From JAMXLO01 sp963749575 (GTDB taxonomy: Bacteria; Pseudomonadota; Alphaproteobacteria; Acetobacterales; Acetobacteraceae), in the NCBI GenBank assembly GCA_963749575.1, contig CAVVNM010000018.1, forward strand, positions 124,001 through 188,000: 64,000 bases of DNA, given 5' to 3'. Both the position numbers and the translations under genes were made by a program. Positions 1-8,568 of this stretch are shown here, piece after piece (position 1 is the stretch's first letter; each line of letters begins with the position of its first letter). The notes beneath the pieces are model-generated. The model searched no databases and was not told where the DNA came from. It saw nothing but the letters and a program-made list of their open reading frames with translations.

Positions 1-581
1 ACCACCGGATAGCCGGTGCGCGCCATGATCGGCAGCGCGCGAAAGTCACTGATCAGGGTGTTATAGCCGAAGCTGGCGCCACGCTCGCACAGCAGGATGT
101 TGTGGTTTCCGGTGCTAGCGATCTTGGCGGCGACGTTCGCCATGTCCCAGGGGGCGAGGAACTGGCCCTTCTTCACGTTGATCGGCTTGCCGGTCTCGCC
201 GGCGGCCAGCAGCAGATCGGTCTGGCGACAGAGAAATGCGGGGATCTGCAGCACATCGACCGCCTGCGCCGCGATGGCACACTGCTCGGCGCTGTGTACG
301 TCGGTGAGCGTCGGCAGGCCGGTGGTTTCGCGCACCTCGGCGAGGATACCGAGACCCTCGCCGATCCCGACACCGCGGGCAGCAGAGACGGAGGTGCGGT
401 TGGCCTTGTCGAAGCTCGATTTGTAAATCAGCGGCACACCGGTCGCCGTGGACAGCTCGCGCAGGGCAACGGCGACCTCCAACGCATGGGCGCGAGATTC
501 GATCTGGCAAGGGCCGGCGATCAGTGCAAACGGGAGGTCATTGGCGACCGCGACACTGCCCACATGTACGATACGCTGCAT
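1..581 (-). CDS. kdsA: 3-deoxy-8-phosphooctulonate synthase (KDO8P synthase), 3' end off the window
   Basis: Reading the minus strand from ATG at 579-581 gives about 193 residues of an open frame that leaves the window. KdsA condenses phosphoenolpyruvate with arabinose 5-phosphate to make KDO 8-phosphate for lipid A/inner-core LPS in the cytoplasm. Family hallmarks are visible in order: an AGPCQIESR segment near residue 19, the substrate-binding stretch YKSSFDKANR near residue 50, GVGIGEGL, LTDVH, QIPAFLCRQTDLL and NVKKGQFLAPWDM. The family is usually about 275-285 residues, so roughly 90 are missing beyond position 1. The start is chosen because MQRIVHVGSV leads directly into the conserved core. 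Confident call. Confidence 0.93.
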   Translation of the reverse strand, partial: MQRIVHVGSVAVANDLPFALIAGPCQIESRAHALEVAVALRELSTATGVPLIYKSSFDKANRTSVSAARGVGIGEGLGILAEVRETTGLPTLTDVHSAEQCAIAAQAVDVLQIPAFLCRQTDLLLAAGETGKPINVKKGQFLAPWDMANVAAKIASTGNHNILLCERGASFGYNTLISDFRALPIMARTGYPV

Positions 582-846
582 CCTGGCCTGCCATCCATGG
601 TCCGAGATCGCGCCAGTATAACCATCGGCAGCTGCAAGCGCCCAGCCTGCTGGACCGGAATACTCGCCTCACCGGGCGAGTAGCGGAGTATCGTTGTATG
701 GAACGATCTCTGTTTCGCAGGTTACAGCGGCAAGCAGTGCGCAGGGCCAAGCGGATTTCGCCGGCGATGTGATCCTCGCGTTGATTTGGTTGGCGTTGTT
801 GGTTGGACTATACCGCCAATCCGTACCGGACAAGGAGACCACGATC

Positions 847-1842
847 ATGGCCACGACGGAACAGCTCGAACATCGCCTGCTTGGCAAGGGCGGGTTGTCG
901 GTCGCGGCGATCGGGCTTGGCTGCATGTCGCTGTCCGGCATCTATGGCGCCGCCGATGACGCGGCATCCGAGGAGCTGATCCGCTATGCGATCGACCAGG
1001 GCGTCGATCATCTCGATTCATCGGATATGTACGGCTGGGGGCATAACGAACAGGTGATCGGTCCCGCGCTGAAGGGGCGCCGCGACCGCGTGGTGCTGGC
1101 GACCAAGTTCGGCCAGACGCAGAACCCGGGCGGTCCGAACGGTGTGAACGGCCGCCCCGAGTATGTGATCCAGGCGTGCGAGGCGAGTTTGCGCCGGCTG
1201 GGCGTCGAGGTGATCGATCTCTACTACCAACATCGCGTCGATCCGTCGGTGCCGATCGAGGACACTGTCGGCGCGATGGCCAAGCTGGTGCAGCAGGGCA
1301 AGGTGCGCCATCTCGGGCTGTCCGAGGCGTCGCCGGCAACGATTCGCCGCGCGCATGCGGTGCATCCGATCGCCGCGGTGCAGACCGAATATTCGCTGCT
1401 GTACCGCGAGGAAGCAGAGGAGACGCGCGAGACAACGTGCGGCCTGGGCATCAGCTTCGTCGCCTATGCGCCACTGGGGCGAGGGTTTCTGACCGGGGCG
1501 ATCCAGACGTTTGCCGATGTCGATGGCAGGCGCGCGGCGCATCCGCGCTTCCAGCAGCAGAACTTCGATCGCAATCGGGAACTGGTGGCAAAGATCGAGG
1601 CGACCGCGAAGGAGAAGGGCTGCACTCCGGCGCAGCTCACACTCGCCTGGGTGCTGGCGCAGGGGCCAGACGTGGTGGCGATCCCGGGGACGCGGTATCC
1701 GCACCGGCTGGACGAAAATATCGGGGCGCTGCGGGTGAAGCTGAGCGAGCATGATGTCGCGCGGATAGCGGCGGCGATACCGACGGGCGCGGCGGCGGGA
1801 ACGCGGTATCCGGCGGGGGGGATGAAGGGGGTCTACGTGTAG
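847..1842 (+). CDS. Aldo/keto reductase
   Basis: A 331-residue NADPH-dependent oxidoreductase of the aldo/keto reductase superfamily, a cytosolic TIM barrel that reduces aldehydes or ketones. The catalytic tetrad can be read off: Asp57 (HLDSSD), Tyr62 (DMYG), Lys87 (ATKFG) and His129 (YYQHR). The late IPGTRYPHRLDENIGAL segment is the usual cofactor phosphate-binding part. An upstream in-frame ATG at 694 exists, but ATG 847 has a clear AAGGAGA ribosome-binding site at 831-837 and begins the normal family N-terminus. It resembles the AKR13/YajO-like group; the substrate cannot be inferred. It is convergent with uppP. Confidence 0.9.
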   Translation: MATTEQLEHRLLGKGGLSVAAIGLGCMSLSGIYGAADDAASEELIRYAIDQGVDHLDSSDMYGWGHNEQVIGPALKGRRDRVVLATKFGQTQNPGGPNGVNGRPEYVIQACEASLRRLGVEVIDLYYQHRVDPSVPIEDTVGAMAKLVQQGKVRHLGLSEASPATIRRAHAVHPIAAVQTEYSLLYREEAEETRETTCGLGISFVAYAPLGRGFLTGAIQTFADVDGRRAAHPRFQQQNFDRNRELVAKIEATAKEKGCTPAQLTLAWVLAQGPDVVAIPGTRYPHRLDENIGALRVKLSEHDVARIAAAIPTGAAAGTRYPAGGMKGVYV

Positions 1843-1885
1843 GGCGTTCGCGGACACGCCGTAGACCGCTGATCTTGCGCCGCCG

Positions 1886-2719
1886 TCACGCCACAAGCAG
1901 CAACAGCAGGCTGCCGGCGCCGACCACGAAGCAATAATAGGCGAACGGATTCAATGCCAATGCATCATGCTGCCGGAAGTACCGCATCAGGAACCAGGTG
2001 CTGGCATACGCGGTAATCCCGGCTATCACCGCCGCGACCGTCGCGATCCCCAACGTGCCCGCCGGTACACTCTCGCGCAGCAGGTGTGGCACCTCCAGCA
2101 CGGTCGCGCCGAGGATGATCGGTGTCGCGATCAGAAACGAGAAGTGCGCCGATCCTTCGTGATCGATGCCGCGCAACAATCCGCCGACGATAGTGGCGCC
2201 GGAACGCGAGATGCCGGGGATCAGCGCGGTGCATTGCCAGCAACCGATGGTCAGTGCATCCATCATGGTGAGTCTAGCCAGCGGGCGGTGGCCATGTCCG
2301 CGCAACTTCTCGCCCGCGAGAAGCAGCACGGCATTGACCATCAGAAACAACGCGGCAACCACCGGCGTGCCGAACAGGCTGCGGAAGAATTTCTCCAGCA
2401 GGAAGCCGACGATCACCGCCGGGACGGTGGCAATCACGATGAGCACGAACACGCGCCTGCTCTCGGCGATCTGATGCGAGGAGGCCAGCCCGAGGACACC
2501 GGTCGCCAGCGACCACCAATCGCGCCAGAAGAACAGCAGCAGCGCGGCGGCGGTGCCGAGATGCAGCATCACCAGGAACGGCAGGAACTCGGGCGAGCGC
2601 TGATCGAGCGGCCAGTGCAACAGCGCCGGCAGCACCACGGCGTGACCGAGGCTGCTCACCGGGAACAGTTCGGTGGCACCTTGCAGGATGGCGATGACGA
2701 TGGCCTGTAGCGCGCTCAT
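1886..2719 (-). CDS. uppP: Undecaprenyl-diphosphatase
   Basis: A 277-residue polytopic inner-membrane protein of the BacA/UppP family, which dephosphorylates undecaprenyl diphosphate to recycle the lipid carrier for peptidoglycan and other surface polymers. The N-terminal QGATELFPVSSLGH block and the PGISRSGAT block are the two halves of the active site. About eight hydrophobic helices are spread over the length, and the size matches the family (about 270). The tail of the gene is convergent with the aldo/keto reductase. Confident; which of several paralogous undecaprenyl phosphatases dominates in the cell cannot be told. Confidence 0.94.
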   Translation of the reverse strand: MSALQAIVIAILQGATELFPVSSLGHAVVLPALLHWPLDQRSPEFLPFLVMLHLGTAAALLLFFWRDWWSLATGVLGLASSHQIAESRRVFVLIVIATVPAVIVGFLLEKFFRSLFGTPVVAALFLMVNAVLLLAGEKLRGHGHRPLARLTMMDALTIGCWQCTALIPGISRSGATIVGGLLRGIDHEGSAHFSFLIATPIILGATVLEVPHLLRESVPAGTLGIATVAAVIAGITAYASTWFLMRYFRQHDALALNPFAYYCFVVGAGSLLLLLVA

Positions 2720-2765
2720 GCAGCGTTCCTGACCGAAGGTGGCGGATTAGGCAAGGGCAGCGCGA

Positions 2766-3863
2766 TCAGTCGTTGATCGGATATGCGGCCATCAGCCGCT
2801 TCTGCCGCCGCCAAAGTTTATACAGCGCCCACAAGCCACACGATCGGTAGCCGCTTGCGCGGTTCGCCGCTCCGATCCGGAAGGCCGCACCGTAGTGGAC
2901 GAACTGCCCACGCCAGGCGTCGCGCAGCGTGGTGTTGCGGTCCCAGATGTGCGTCGCCTCGGAGCCGACACCGTTGATCTCGATGATGCGGAAGCCCTCG
3001 CCGCGCAACAGTGCCGCCAATGATGCGAAGCGCACATCGATGCGGCCGAAGTGAAAACCCGGAGTTGCACGTGCGACCTGTTCGAAGGCTTGCGTCAACG
3101 CGGGGGTCACCAGACGTGTGCCGTCCTCGAAGATCGAGCCCTTGCAGTGATTGCCGACGAACACCAGGCGAATGCGTTCGCCTTGCCGCGGTACCTCGTG
3201 CAATCGGTGCGCAAGTCGCGGCAGATACAACTGCGGCACGCGTCCCGCCCGCGGATCCGCCAATATCAGTTGCCGCAGCGTCGATCTTCCGTCGCCGGTC
3301 ACCTCAGGTGCGTGCTTCAGCGTGATGGAGGTGATCCGCCCCATCGTTTCGTCCGGGTGGCGCACGTAGAAGACGCCGGCCTCGCCTTCATCGGCGACGA
3401 ATTCCTGCAGGACGATGCGTTCGCCGGCGGGGAACTCGGTCAGATAACGGACGAGATCGTCTCGGCTGCGAAGCAGGCGCACTCCGGTGCCGTTGCAACC
3501 GATCGCCGGCTTGGCGACGACAGGATAGGCGGTGGACGCCTCCGCCATGGCCGTCTCGGCAGCGTCGATACCGTCACGCTGCGCCACGATGCTGGTGTAG
3601 CGTGCGAGCAGACCGCGCATCGATGCCCGCACCTGGTCCAGGGTTTCGAGCTTCGATTCACCGCAGAGACCGCCTGCCGTGATGGTCGGGTTCGCCGCGG
3701 TCGGCAGGCTGAAATCGCCGTAGCGGACACCGAGGGCGATCCAGTGCAGCGCCACCGGGCCATAGAACAGCCAATCCGGCCAGAACTCGAAGCACGACAG
3801 CGTTCGCTCCCGCCTGGCTCGTCGCGTGGTGGCAGCGGTGGCAAGCGCAGTCTGCAATGTCAT
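2766..3863 (-). CDS. ATP-grasp domain protein, probable carboxylate-amine ligase type
   Basis: A 365-residue protein with an ATP-grasp fold. Visible are the substrate/ATP lobe AYPVVAKPAIGCNGTGVRLL around residues 118-137, a linker with ERIVLQEFV, and the Mg/ATP-binding end FRIIEINGVGSEATHIWD near residue 297 (Glu and Asn ligands). The N-terminal 75 residues contain a Trp/Phe-rich stretch (CFEFWPDWLFYGPVALHWI) that may be membrane-associated. The start ATG at 3861-3863 overlaps the DedA stop codon (ATGA), so the two are translationally coupled. Acceptor and donor are unknown. The longer frame to 4409 is rejected because it shadows DedA. Confidence 0.8.
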   Translation of the reverse strand: MTLQTALATAATTRRARRERTLSCFEFWPDWLFYGPVALHWIALGVRYGDFSLPTAANPTITAGGLCGESKLETLDQVRASMRGLLARYTSIVAQRDGIDAAETAMAEASTAYPVVAKPAIGCNGTGVRLLRSRDDLVRYLTEFPAGERIVLQEFVADEGEAGVFYVRHPDETMGRITSITLKHAPEVTGDGRSTLRQLILADPRAGRVPQLYLPRLAHRLHEVPRQGERIRLVFVGNHCKGSIFEDGTRLVTPALTQAFEQVARATPGFHFGRIDVRFASLAALLRGEGFRIIEINGVGSEATHIWDRNTTLRDAWRGQFVHYGAAFRIGAANRASGYRSCGLWALYKLWRRQKRLMAAYPIND

Positions 3864-4519
3864 TGCCGTCTGCTCTGCAAACTGAATGCCGCGAGCCTGC
3901 CGGCCACGATGATGAACACTACAAAGCCAGCCCCGCCAGCCCAGCGCCAGGCGCCGAAATGATCCATCAGCACCTCGCCGATACGCAGTGACACGCCGAA
4001 CAGCATCGAAGTCCAGCAGATGGTGGCGATCACCACCGCCAGTGCGAACTGCCGCAGATCGGCGCGGACGAAGCCGCAGGTGGTATAGGCCGGCAGCCGC
4101 AGTCCCGGCAGGAACCGGCTGACCAGCACCACTCGGAATATGCGCCCATCGATCCAGGCGCGAATTACCTCGTTGCGCCGCGGCGGCAGCAGCCGCGCAA
4201 CCGGCGGCAGCCGTGCCGCCAACCATCCGAGGCCGTACAGCCCGAGATCGCCGAGCGCGATGCCGACGTACAGCGACGCCAGCGCCAGCGGGCCGGACAG
4301 GCTGCCGTCGCCCACCTGCATGGCGGCAAGCACGGTCGCCGCGTCTTCCAGAATGAAGGTGCCAAGTATGATCGCGGCTGCCTGCGTCAGGGGATGATGG
4401 CCGGCCCATGTCAGCAGCGCAGCGATCGAGGTGCCGAGCATCACGTGTCCGAAGATTGGCAGGAAGGTTCTCGCTGTCAGGCAGTGCTTAGCGCGATGTG
4501 AACCGGCTGCCGCAATCAT
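3860..4519 (-). CDS. DedA-family (VTT domain) membrane protein
   Basis: A membrane protein of about 220 residues related to DedA/YqjA-like proteins, which affect membrane lipid and proton homeostasis. Seen: a re-entrant-like segment FLPGLRLPAYTTCGF with the conserved VSRFLPGLR core, an early EDAATVLAA block (acidic residue in the first half) and about five hydrophobic segments. The ATG at 4517-4519 is taken as start because the longer frame to 4573 would overlap the divergent transporter at 4572; ATG 4441 is an alternative. The stop overlaps the start of the ATP-grasp gene by 4 nt, implying joint expression and possibly a joint role in a lipid or envelope modification. Confidence 0.78.
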   Translation of the reverse strand: MIAAAGSHRAKHCLTARTFLPIFGHVMLGTSIAALLTWAGHHPLTQAAAIILGTFILEDAATVLAAMQVGDGSLSGPLALASLYVGIALGDLGLYGLGWLAARLPPVARLLPPRRNEVIRAWIDGRIFRVVLVSRFLPGLRLPAYTTCGFVRADLRQFALAVVIATICWTSMLFGVSLRIGEVLMDHFGAWRWAGGAGFVVFIIVAGRLAAFSLQSRRQ

Positions 4520-4571
4520 GAGTGCGTGAGCCTTGTCACACATGCCTGGGCGAACGCAGAGTCGGCCAACC

Positions 4572-5492
4572 ATGGCGCACCATCATCACGACCACGCACA
4601 TCACCACTCGCATCATGGCAACGGGCACGATCGCGCCTTTGCCGTGGGCACGGTACTGAACGTCGGTTTCGTTGCGGCCGAACTGGGGTTTGGCCTGGCG
4701 GCCAACTCGATGGTGCTGCTGGCGGATGCGGTCCACAATTCGGGCGATGTGCTGGGTCTGCTGCTCGGCTGGGGTGCCGCCTGGCTCGCGCGTCGGCCGC
4801 CCACGCGTCGGCGCACCTATGGCTGGGGACGCGGTTCGATTCTCGCAGCGCTGCTGAACGCCACCATCCTGCTGCTCGGCGTTGGCGCGATCGGCGTAGA
4901 GGCGGTGCGGCGGCTGCTTGCGCCGGGGCCGGTGAACGAGGTCACCGTGATCCTGGTCGCCGCCGCCGGCATCGCAGTGAACGGTGCCACCGCGCTGCTG
5001 TTCCTGCGCGGCCGTGGCGGGGACCTCAACATACGCGCGCAGTTCCAGCACATGGCCGCAGACGCTGGTGTTTCGGGTGCCGTGGTGGTGGCGGGGCTGT
5101 TGATCATGCTGACCGGCTGGGTGTGGCTCGATCCTCTGGCGAGTCTTGGGATCGGCATCATTATCGTCGTCACCACCTGGGGACTGCTGCGCGAATCGAT
5201 CGATCTGGCGATGGACGCGGTGCCCGGCGGCGTGGAGCACGACACGGTGCAGGACTATCTGGCCTCGGTGCCAGGCGTGCTGGAGGTACACGATCTGCAT
5301 ATCTGGGGGCTCAGCACGACGCAGACCGCGTTGACGGCGCATCTGGTGTGCGCCGATGCCTCCGCCGAGAGCCGGCTGCACGACGTGACCGCGGAATTGC
5401 GCGATCGCTTCGGCATTGGCCACGCGACGCTACAGATCGAAACCGATGCCGATGCCGCATGGTGCCGGCTGCGGCCACACGACGTGGTGTGA
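4572..5492 (+). CDS. Cation diffusion facilitator (Zn/Co/Cd efflux), His-rich N terminus
   Basis: A 306-residue inner-membrane proton antiporter exporting divalent cations. The first 17 residues are mostly His/Asp (MAHHHHDHAHHHSHH), a metal-binding tail. TM2 carries LADAVHNSGDVLGL (HxxxD site), TM5 carries HMAADAGVSGAVV (second HxxxD-like site), and the C-terminal cytoplasmic domain carries VHDLHIWGLS, typical of the metal-sensing dimer. ATG 4533 is also in frame, but 4572 gives the canonical His-rich beginning. The DNA between it and the DedA gene is divergent and short. The following SDR starts 3 nt after its stop. Confidence 0.92.
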   Translation: MAHHHHDHAHHHSHHGNGHDRAFAVGTVLNVGFVAAELGFGLAANSMVLLADAVHNSGDVLGLLLGWGAAWLARRPPTRRRTYGWGRGSILAALLNATILLLGVGAIGVEAVRRLLAPGPVNEVTVILVAAAGIAVNGATALLFLRGRGGDLNIRAQFQHMAADAGVSGAVVVAGLLIMLTGWVWLDPLASLGIGIIIVVTTWGLLRESIDLAMDAVPGGVEHDTVQDYLASVPGVLEVHDLHIWGLSTTQTALTAHLVCADASAESRLHDVTAELRDRFGIGHATLQIETDADAAWCRLRPHDVV

Positions 5493-5495
5493 CGG

Positions 5496-6245
5496 ATGGA
5501 GCGTGTGGTCTTGGTGACCGGAGCGGCGAGCGGGATCGGCGCCGCGGTGTGTCGCGCCATGGCGGCGCCTGGCGTCGCGCTGCTGGTGCACACGCGGCGG
5601 AACCGTGCCGGCGCCGAGCGGGCGGCGGCTGCGGCAAGAGCGGCGGGCGCGACTGCGGAGATTGCGCTGGGCGATCTCGCCGAACCGACGGTGGCGGAAA
5701 TGCTGGTGGCGCAGGCGGTCGCGCGGTTCGGCGGGCTGGACGTGCTGATCAGCAACGCCGGTTTCGCCGATCGGACCGGGTTCGCCGCGCTGACCGATGC
5801 CGCAATGGCCGCATCCGTGGAGGCGATCCAGGGCGCATTCTTTCGGCTTGCGCGTGCCGCTGTGCCGTACCTGAAGGCGGGACGCGATGCGCGCGTGGTC
5901 GCGGTGTCGAGTTTTGTCGCCCACGCGTTCCGCACCGACACAACGGTGTTCGCTGCGTCCGCCGCAGCGAAGGCCGGGCTGGAGGCGTTGGTGCGCGTGC
6001 TGGCGATCGAACTCGCGCCGTCCGCCGTCACGGTGAACGCGGTGGTGCCTGGTTTCATTCGCAAGGATCCCGGTGCGCATGCAGCGATCGATCCGGACCG
6101 GCTGCGGCGCCAGATCGCCAGTGTGCCGCTCGGGCGGGTGGGGTTGCCGGAGGAGGTAGCGGCGGCGATCGCCTTCCTGGCCTCACCGGCGGCGGGCTAC
6201 GTCACCGGCCAGGCGCTGCATGTCGATGGCGGGCTGGTCATTTGA
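5496..6245 (+). CDS. SDR-family oxidoreductase lacking the catalytic tyrosine
   Basis: A 249-residue classical short-chain dehydrogenase/reductase fold. The nucleotide-binding TGAASGIG motif is at residues 8-15, SNAG replaces NNAG at 86-89, the active-site Ser is at 138/139 (VSSF), and a C-terminal GYVTGQALHVDGG is present. The catalytic YxxxK is altered: the alignment position of Tyr is Ser155 (SAAAK) with Lys159 kept, so the enzyme lacks the general acid/base and may be inactive, altered or purely structural. The start lies 3 nt after the transporter stop, so they form an operon. It overlaps the convergent gene at 6238 by 8 nt. Confidence 0.85.
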   Translation: MERVVLVTGAASGIGAAVCRAMAAPGVALLVHTRRNRAGAERAAAAARAAGATAEIALGDLAEPTVAEMLVAQAVARFGGLDVLISNAGFADRTGFAALTDAAMAASVEAIQGAFFRLARAAVPYLKAGRDARVVAVSSFVAHAFRTDTTVFAASAAAKAGLEALVRVLAIELAPSAVTVNAVVPGFIRKDPGAHAAIDPDRLRRQIASVPLGRVGLPEEVAAAIAFLASPAAGYVTGQALHVDGGLVI

Positions 6246-6750
6246 GCAGGCGCTGACCGAGCGGCTTCAGCACCCGGATCCCGGGGGTGCCTGCGAGCAG
6301 GTCCGCCTGATCGGGCGGCATCACCGCGAGGCCACGGCGGCGGACGCTCTGGTCGAGGCCGACCGCCTCCAGCCAGCGCAGCCCGGCGTCGCGGGGCAAG
6401 GCTGCTTCGCAGTTGCGTTCGACCACGACGAGACGCGCATCCAATGGCACGTCGGGCGTGCGATCGAGGCCGCGAAACACGTTGCGATGCCAGTTGGACA
6501 TCCTGGTCTGCCATTCGCCGGTGTTCGACGGACCGGCCTGTTCGCGATAGGCGTCGGAGGTAAAGACCTGCGGGCCATCGACGTCGTGCAACGCGACAAA
6601 GGGAGCGGCGGCGACGTGGATGCACGCGAAGCGCTGGCTGGCGTGAATGCCTGGGATTGCCAGCAGGCGGTGCTGATGCGCGACGTACCAAGCGTCCCAT
6701 TCGGCACGCCGCGCGGTATCCAGCAGCGCCATCTCAACCATGTAGATCAT
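6238..6750 (-). CDS. Hypothetical protein, possible dimeric alpha/beta-barrel
   Basis: A 170-residue protein beginning MIYMVEMALLDTARRAEWDAW. The opening beta-strand and the DxWYVAHQHRLLAIPGI pattern resemble EthD/dimeric alpha-beta barrel proteins, where one half is a small ferredoxin-like repeat; that similarity is an impression, not a proven assignment. The start at 6748-6750 is preferred over the longer frame because the residues before it are low-complexity and arginine-rich. No signal peptide or membrane segment. Its 3' end overlaps the convergent SDR by 8 nt. Function unknown. Confidence 0.6.
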   Translation of the reverse strand: MIYMVEMALLDTARRAEWDAWYVAHQHRLLAIPGIHASQRFACIHVAAAPFVALHDVDGPQVFTSDAYREQAGPSNTGEWQTRMSNWHRNVFRGLDRTPDVPLDARLVVVERNCEAALPRDAGLRWLEAVGLDQSVRRRGLAVMPPDQADLLAGTPGIRVLKPLGQRLLK

Positions 6751-6916
6751 GCGGCCCTCCGCTCGCCGTCGTTCAGGCACTGTACTGCGTGGCAGGGCCG
6801 AGATACACGGCGCCGGCGCGATCATCCATTGCTCCGGTTGGCGTAGGTCGAATCTGCACGCCAGGGCCGGCCATGGCTGGCCCCGGGCGCGACGTCGCGA
6901 TCGTCGGGCGACAGGT

Positions 6917-7546
6917 TCAGGGCGGGCCGGTGCCGCCCGGTGCCGCGGACCGCAAGGCCGGTCCTCGCGATGCGGCTTGGGCGGCTGCGGTCGAGAGTTG
7001 GGCAGCCCGGGGGAATGCCTGGCGGAAGATGTCGGTCGTCAGGCGGGCCAGGCTGCCGCCGTGCCCGATGACGACCCGCTGCAGGTCGCGCCACAGCGGA
7101 TGGCTCGCCGTGATGCCGAGGTAGCGGCAGATGTCGGCGATGACGGCACCGATCGGCCGGCGGCGGATCTCGGCTGCGATCTGCTCCGGGGTGGGCAGGC
7201 CTGCGGGACGCGGATCGGTCTCGGCAACGCGCGGGGCGGCCGGCGGCCTGGCCGCGGATCGCGCCTTGCCGGGCCGCGGCCGCGCGTCGAGGTGGGCAGC
7301 GCGGCGGAGCACCCTCGCCTCGAGCGCGTCGGCGAGATGCAGGCCGCGGGCGATGCGCGCGAGGATCAGCGCGAGATCGGCGGTGCCGAAGCGGGCTTTG
7401 GCGAAGATCGGGTCGGCGGCGGTGCGCTGGCGGATGGTGGCGGCGAGTTCGCGGCCGTAGTCGATCAGCTTGCGGACCAGGGCGAGCAGGCCGCCGCTGC
7501 GGCTGGGCTGGGGCGTTGGGGTTTCGGCCGCGGCGGACATGAACAC
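6917..7546 (-). CDS. Hypothetical alanine/arginine-rich protein
   Basis: A 209-residue soluble, basic protein. The N-terminal half is helical with a pattern such as FGTADLALILARIARGLHLADALEARV; a Pro/Ala/Arg-rich linker follows (residues 90-120); then a helical segment PEQIAAEIRRRPIGAVIADICRYLGI; the tail is disordered. Proteins of this layout are common and uncharacterised in acetic-acid-type Alphaproteobacteria. It is divergent from the AraC-type regulator, and the space between them holds a perfect 12-bp palindrome. No function can be assigned. Confidence 0.6.
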   Translation of the reverse strand: MFMSAAAETPTPQPSRSGGLLALVRKLIDYGRELAATIRQRTAADPIFAKARFGTADLALILARIARGLHLADALEARVLRRAAHLDARPRPGKARSAARPPAAPRVAETDPRPAGLPTPEQIAAEIRRRPIGAVIADICRYLGITASHPLWRDLQRVVIGHGGSLARLTTDIFRQAFPRAAQLSTAAAQAASRGPALRSAAPGGTGPP

Positions 7547-7577
7547 AACAAGAACACGAGCGGGCCGCGGATGTCAA

Positions 7578-7589
7578 GGAATATATTCC
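7578..7589. promoter_or_regulatory. 12-bp perfect palindrome in divergent intergenic region
   Basis: GGAATATATTCC is a perfect AT-cored dyad in otherwise GC-rich DNA, 32 bp upstream of the minus-strand hypothetical start (7546) and about 150 bp upstream of the AraC-type gene start (7738). Position and symmetry suit a dimeric regulator's operator or a promoter element; no protein can be linked to it from sequence alone. Confidence 0.3.
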
Positions 7590-7737
7590 GCAGGCTCCGG
7601 CGTGGCCGCGCCGTGTCCTCGGGCCAGGCCCGTCCGAAAATCGATCAATGGCGATTGACGACGTGAATCTTATGGTCACACCCGATCAAGTGAGTGTCGT
7701 GGCCTGGTGGCAGAGTGGCCGCGTGGATGGGATCAGG

Positions 7738-8568
7738 ATGCACCCGATCGAGCAAGCCCTCTGGTTGATCGAGAATCGTCTTTCGGGAGAGATTTCACTT
7801 GAGGACGTCGCGCGATCGGTTGGCGTCTCCAGTCACTATCTTGCCAGGGCTTTTGGCGCGGCGACGGGCCTGTCGCTCATGCGCTATGCGCGCGGGCGTC
7901 GGCTTAGCGAAGCGGCCCGAGAGCTGGCGGCGGGCGCTCCCAACATCCTGGAGGTGGCACTCGCCGCCGGCTATGGCTCGCATGAAGCCTTTACCCGAGC
8001 GTTCCGACGGCAATTTGGGGTGCCTCCCGAAGCGCTGCGGGCCAATGGCCTTCCTGTCAGCATTCAACTCGTGGAGCCGCTTCGAATGGACAAGACCCTG
8101 CTGATTGAACTCGATCCGCCGCGCTTTGTGGATGGCGCGGAACTGCTGATCGCCGGCATCGGCGTACGCTACACATTCGAGACCAACCAGGGGATCCCGG
8201 CGCAATGGCAGCGCTTCGCCCCGCATATCGGCCATGTCCCGAACCAGTGCGGCCCGGAGACTTATGGCCTGTGCGCGAATGCCGACAATTCAGGCAGTTT
8301 TGAGTATATCGCGGGCGTCCGCGTTTCCGAGTTCGCAGATTTGCCGGAAGGACTGTCGGGGACGCGCGTGGCCAAACACCGATATGCGGTGTTCACACAC
8401 AAAGGCCACGTGTCGCAGTTGCGGCGAACCCACTACACGATCTGGAATAGCTGGAATCTGGCGAGCGTAACGATTGCGCACGCGCCCAATTTCGAGCTCT
8501 ACCACAAGGAGTTCAATCCGATGACCGGCCTCGGACCGATCGAGGTCTGGATGCCGGTCGACGCGTAA
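7738..8568 (+). CDS. AraC-family transcriptional regulator with GyrI-like effector domain
   Basis: About 276 residues: an N-terminal double helix-turn-helix (IEQALWLIENRLSGEISLEDVARSVGVSS..., then VALAAGYGSHEAFTRAFRRQFG, the recognition-helix signature) followed by a GyrI-like/AraC_E_bind small-molecule domain from about residue 115 to the end. This Rob/SoxS-like order (HTH first, GyrI domain second) usually senses hydrophobic drugs or dyes and activates efflux or resistance genes. ATG 7738 gives the usual family N-terminus; ATG 7648 is in frame and adds 30 residues. Adjacent target genes are not obvious; the palindrome at 7578 may be its site. Confidence 0.85.
   Translation: MHPIEQALWLIENRLSGEISLEDVARSVGVSSHYLARAFGAATGLSLMRYARGRRLSEAARELAAGAPNILEVALAAGYGSHEAFTRAFRRQFGVPPEALRANGLPVSIQLVEPLRMDKTLLIELDPPRFVDGAELLIAGIGVRYTFETNQGIPAQWQRFAPHIGHVPNQCGPETYGLCANADNSGSFEYIAGVRVSEFADLPEGLSGTRVAKHRYAVFTHKGHVSQLRRTHYTIWNSWNLASVTIAHAPNFELYHKEFNPMTGLGPIEVWMPVDA

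Noticed and set aside
2766..4409. A single 547-residue minus-strand ORF
   Set aside because: Its first 180 residues are an arginine-rich shadow of the DedA gene; the real ATP-grasp start is ATG 3863, coupled to DedA.
4526..6256. A 576-residue plus-strand frame across the metal exporter and SDR
   Set aside because: Composition is Arg/Gly-rich shadow; both real genes in other frames have complete family motifs.
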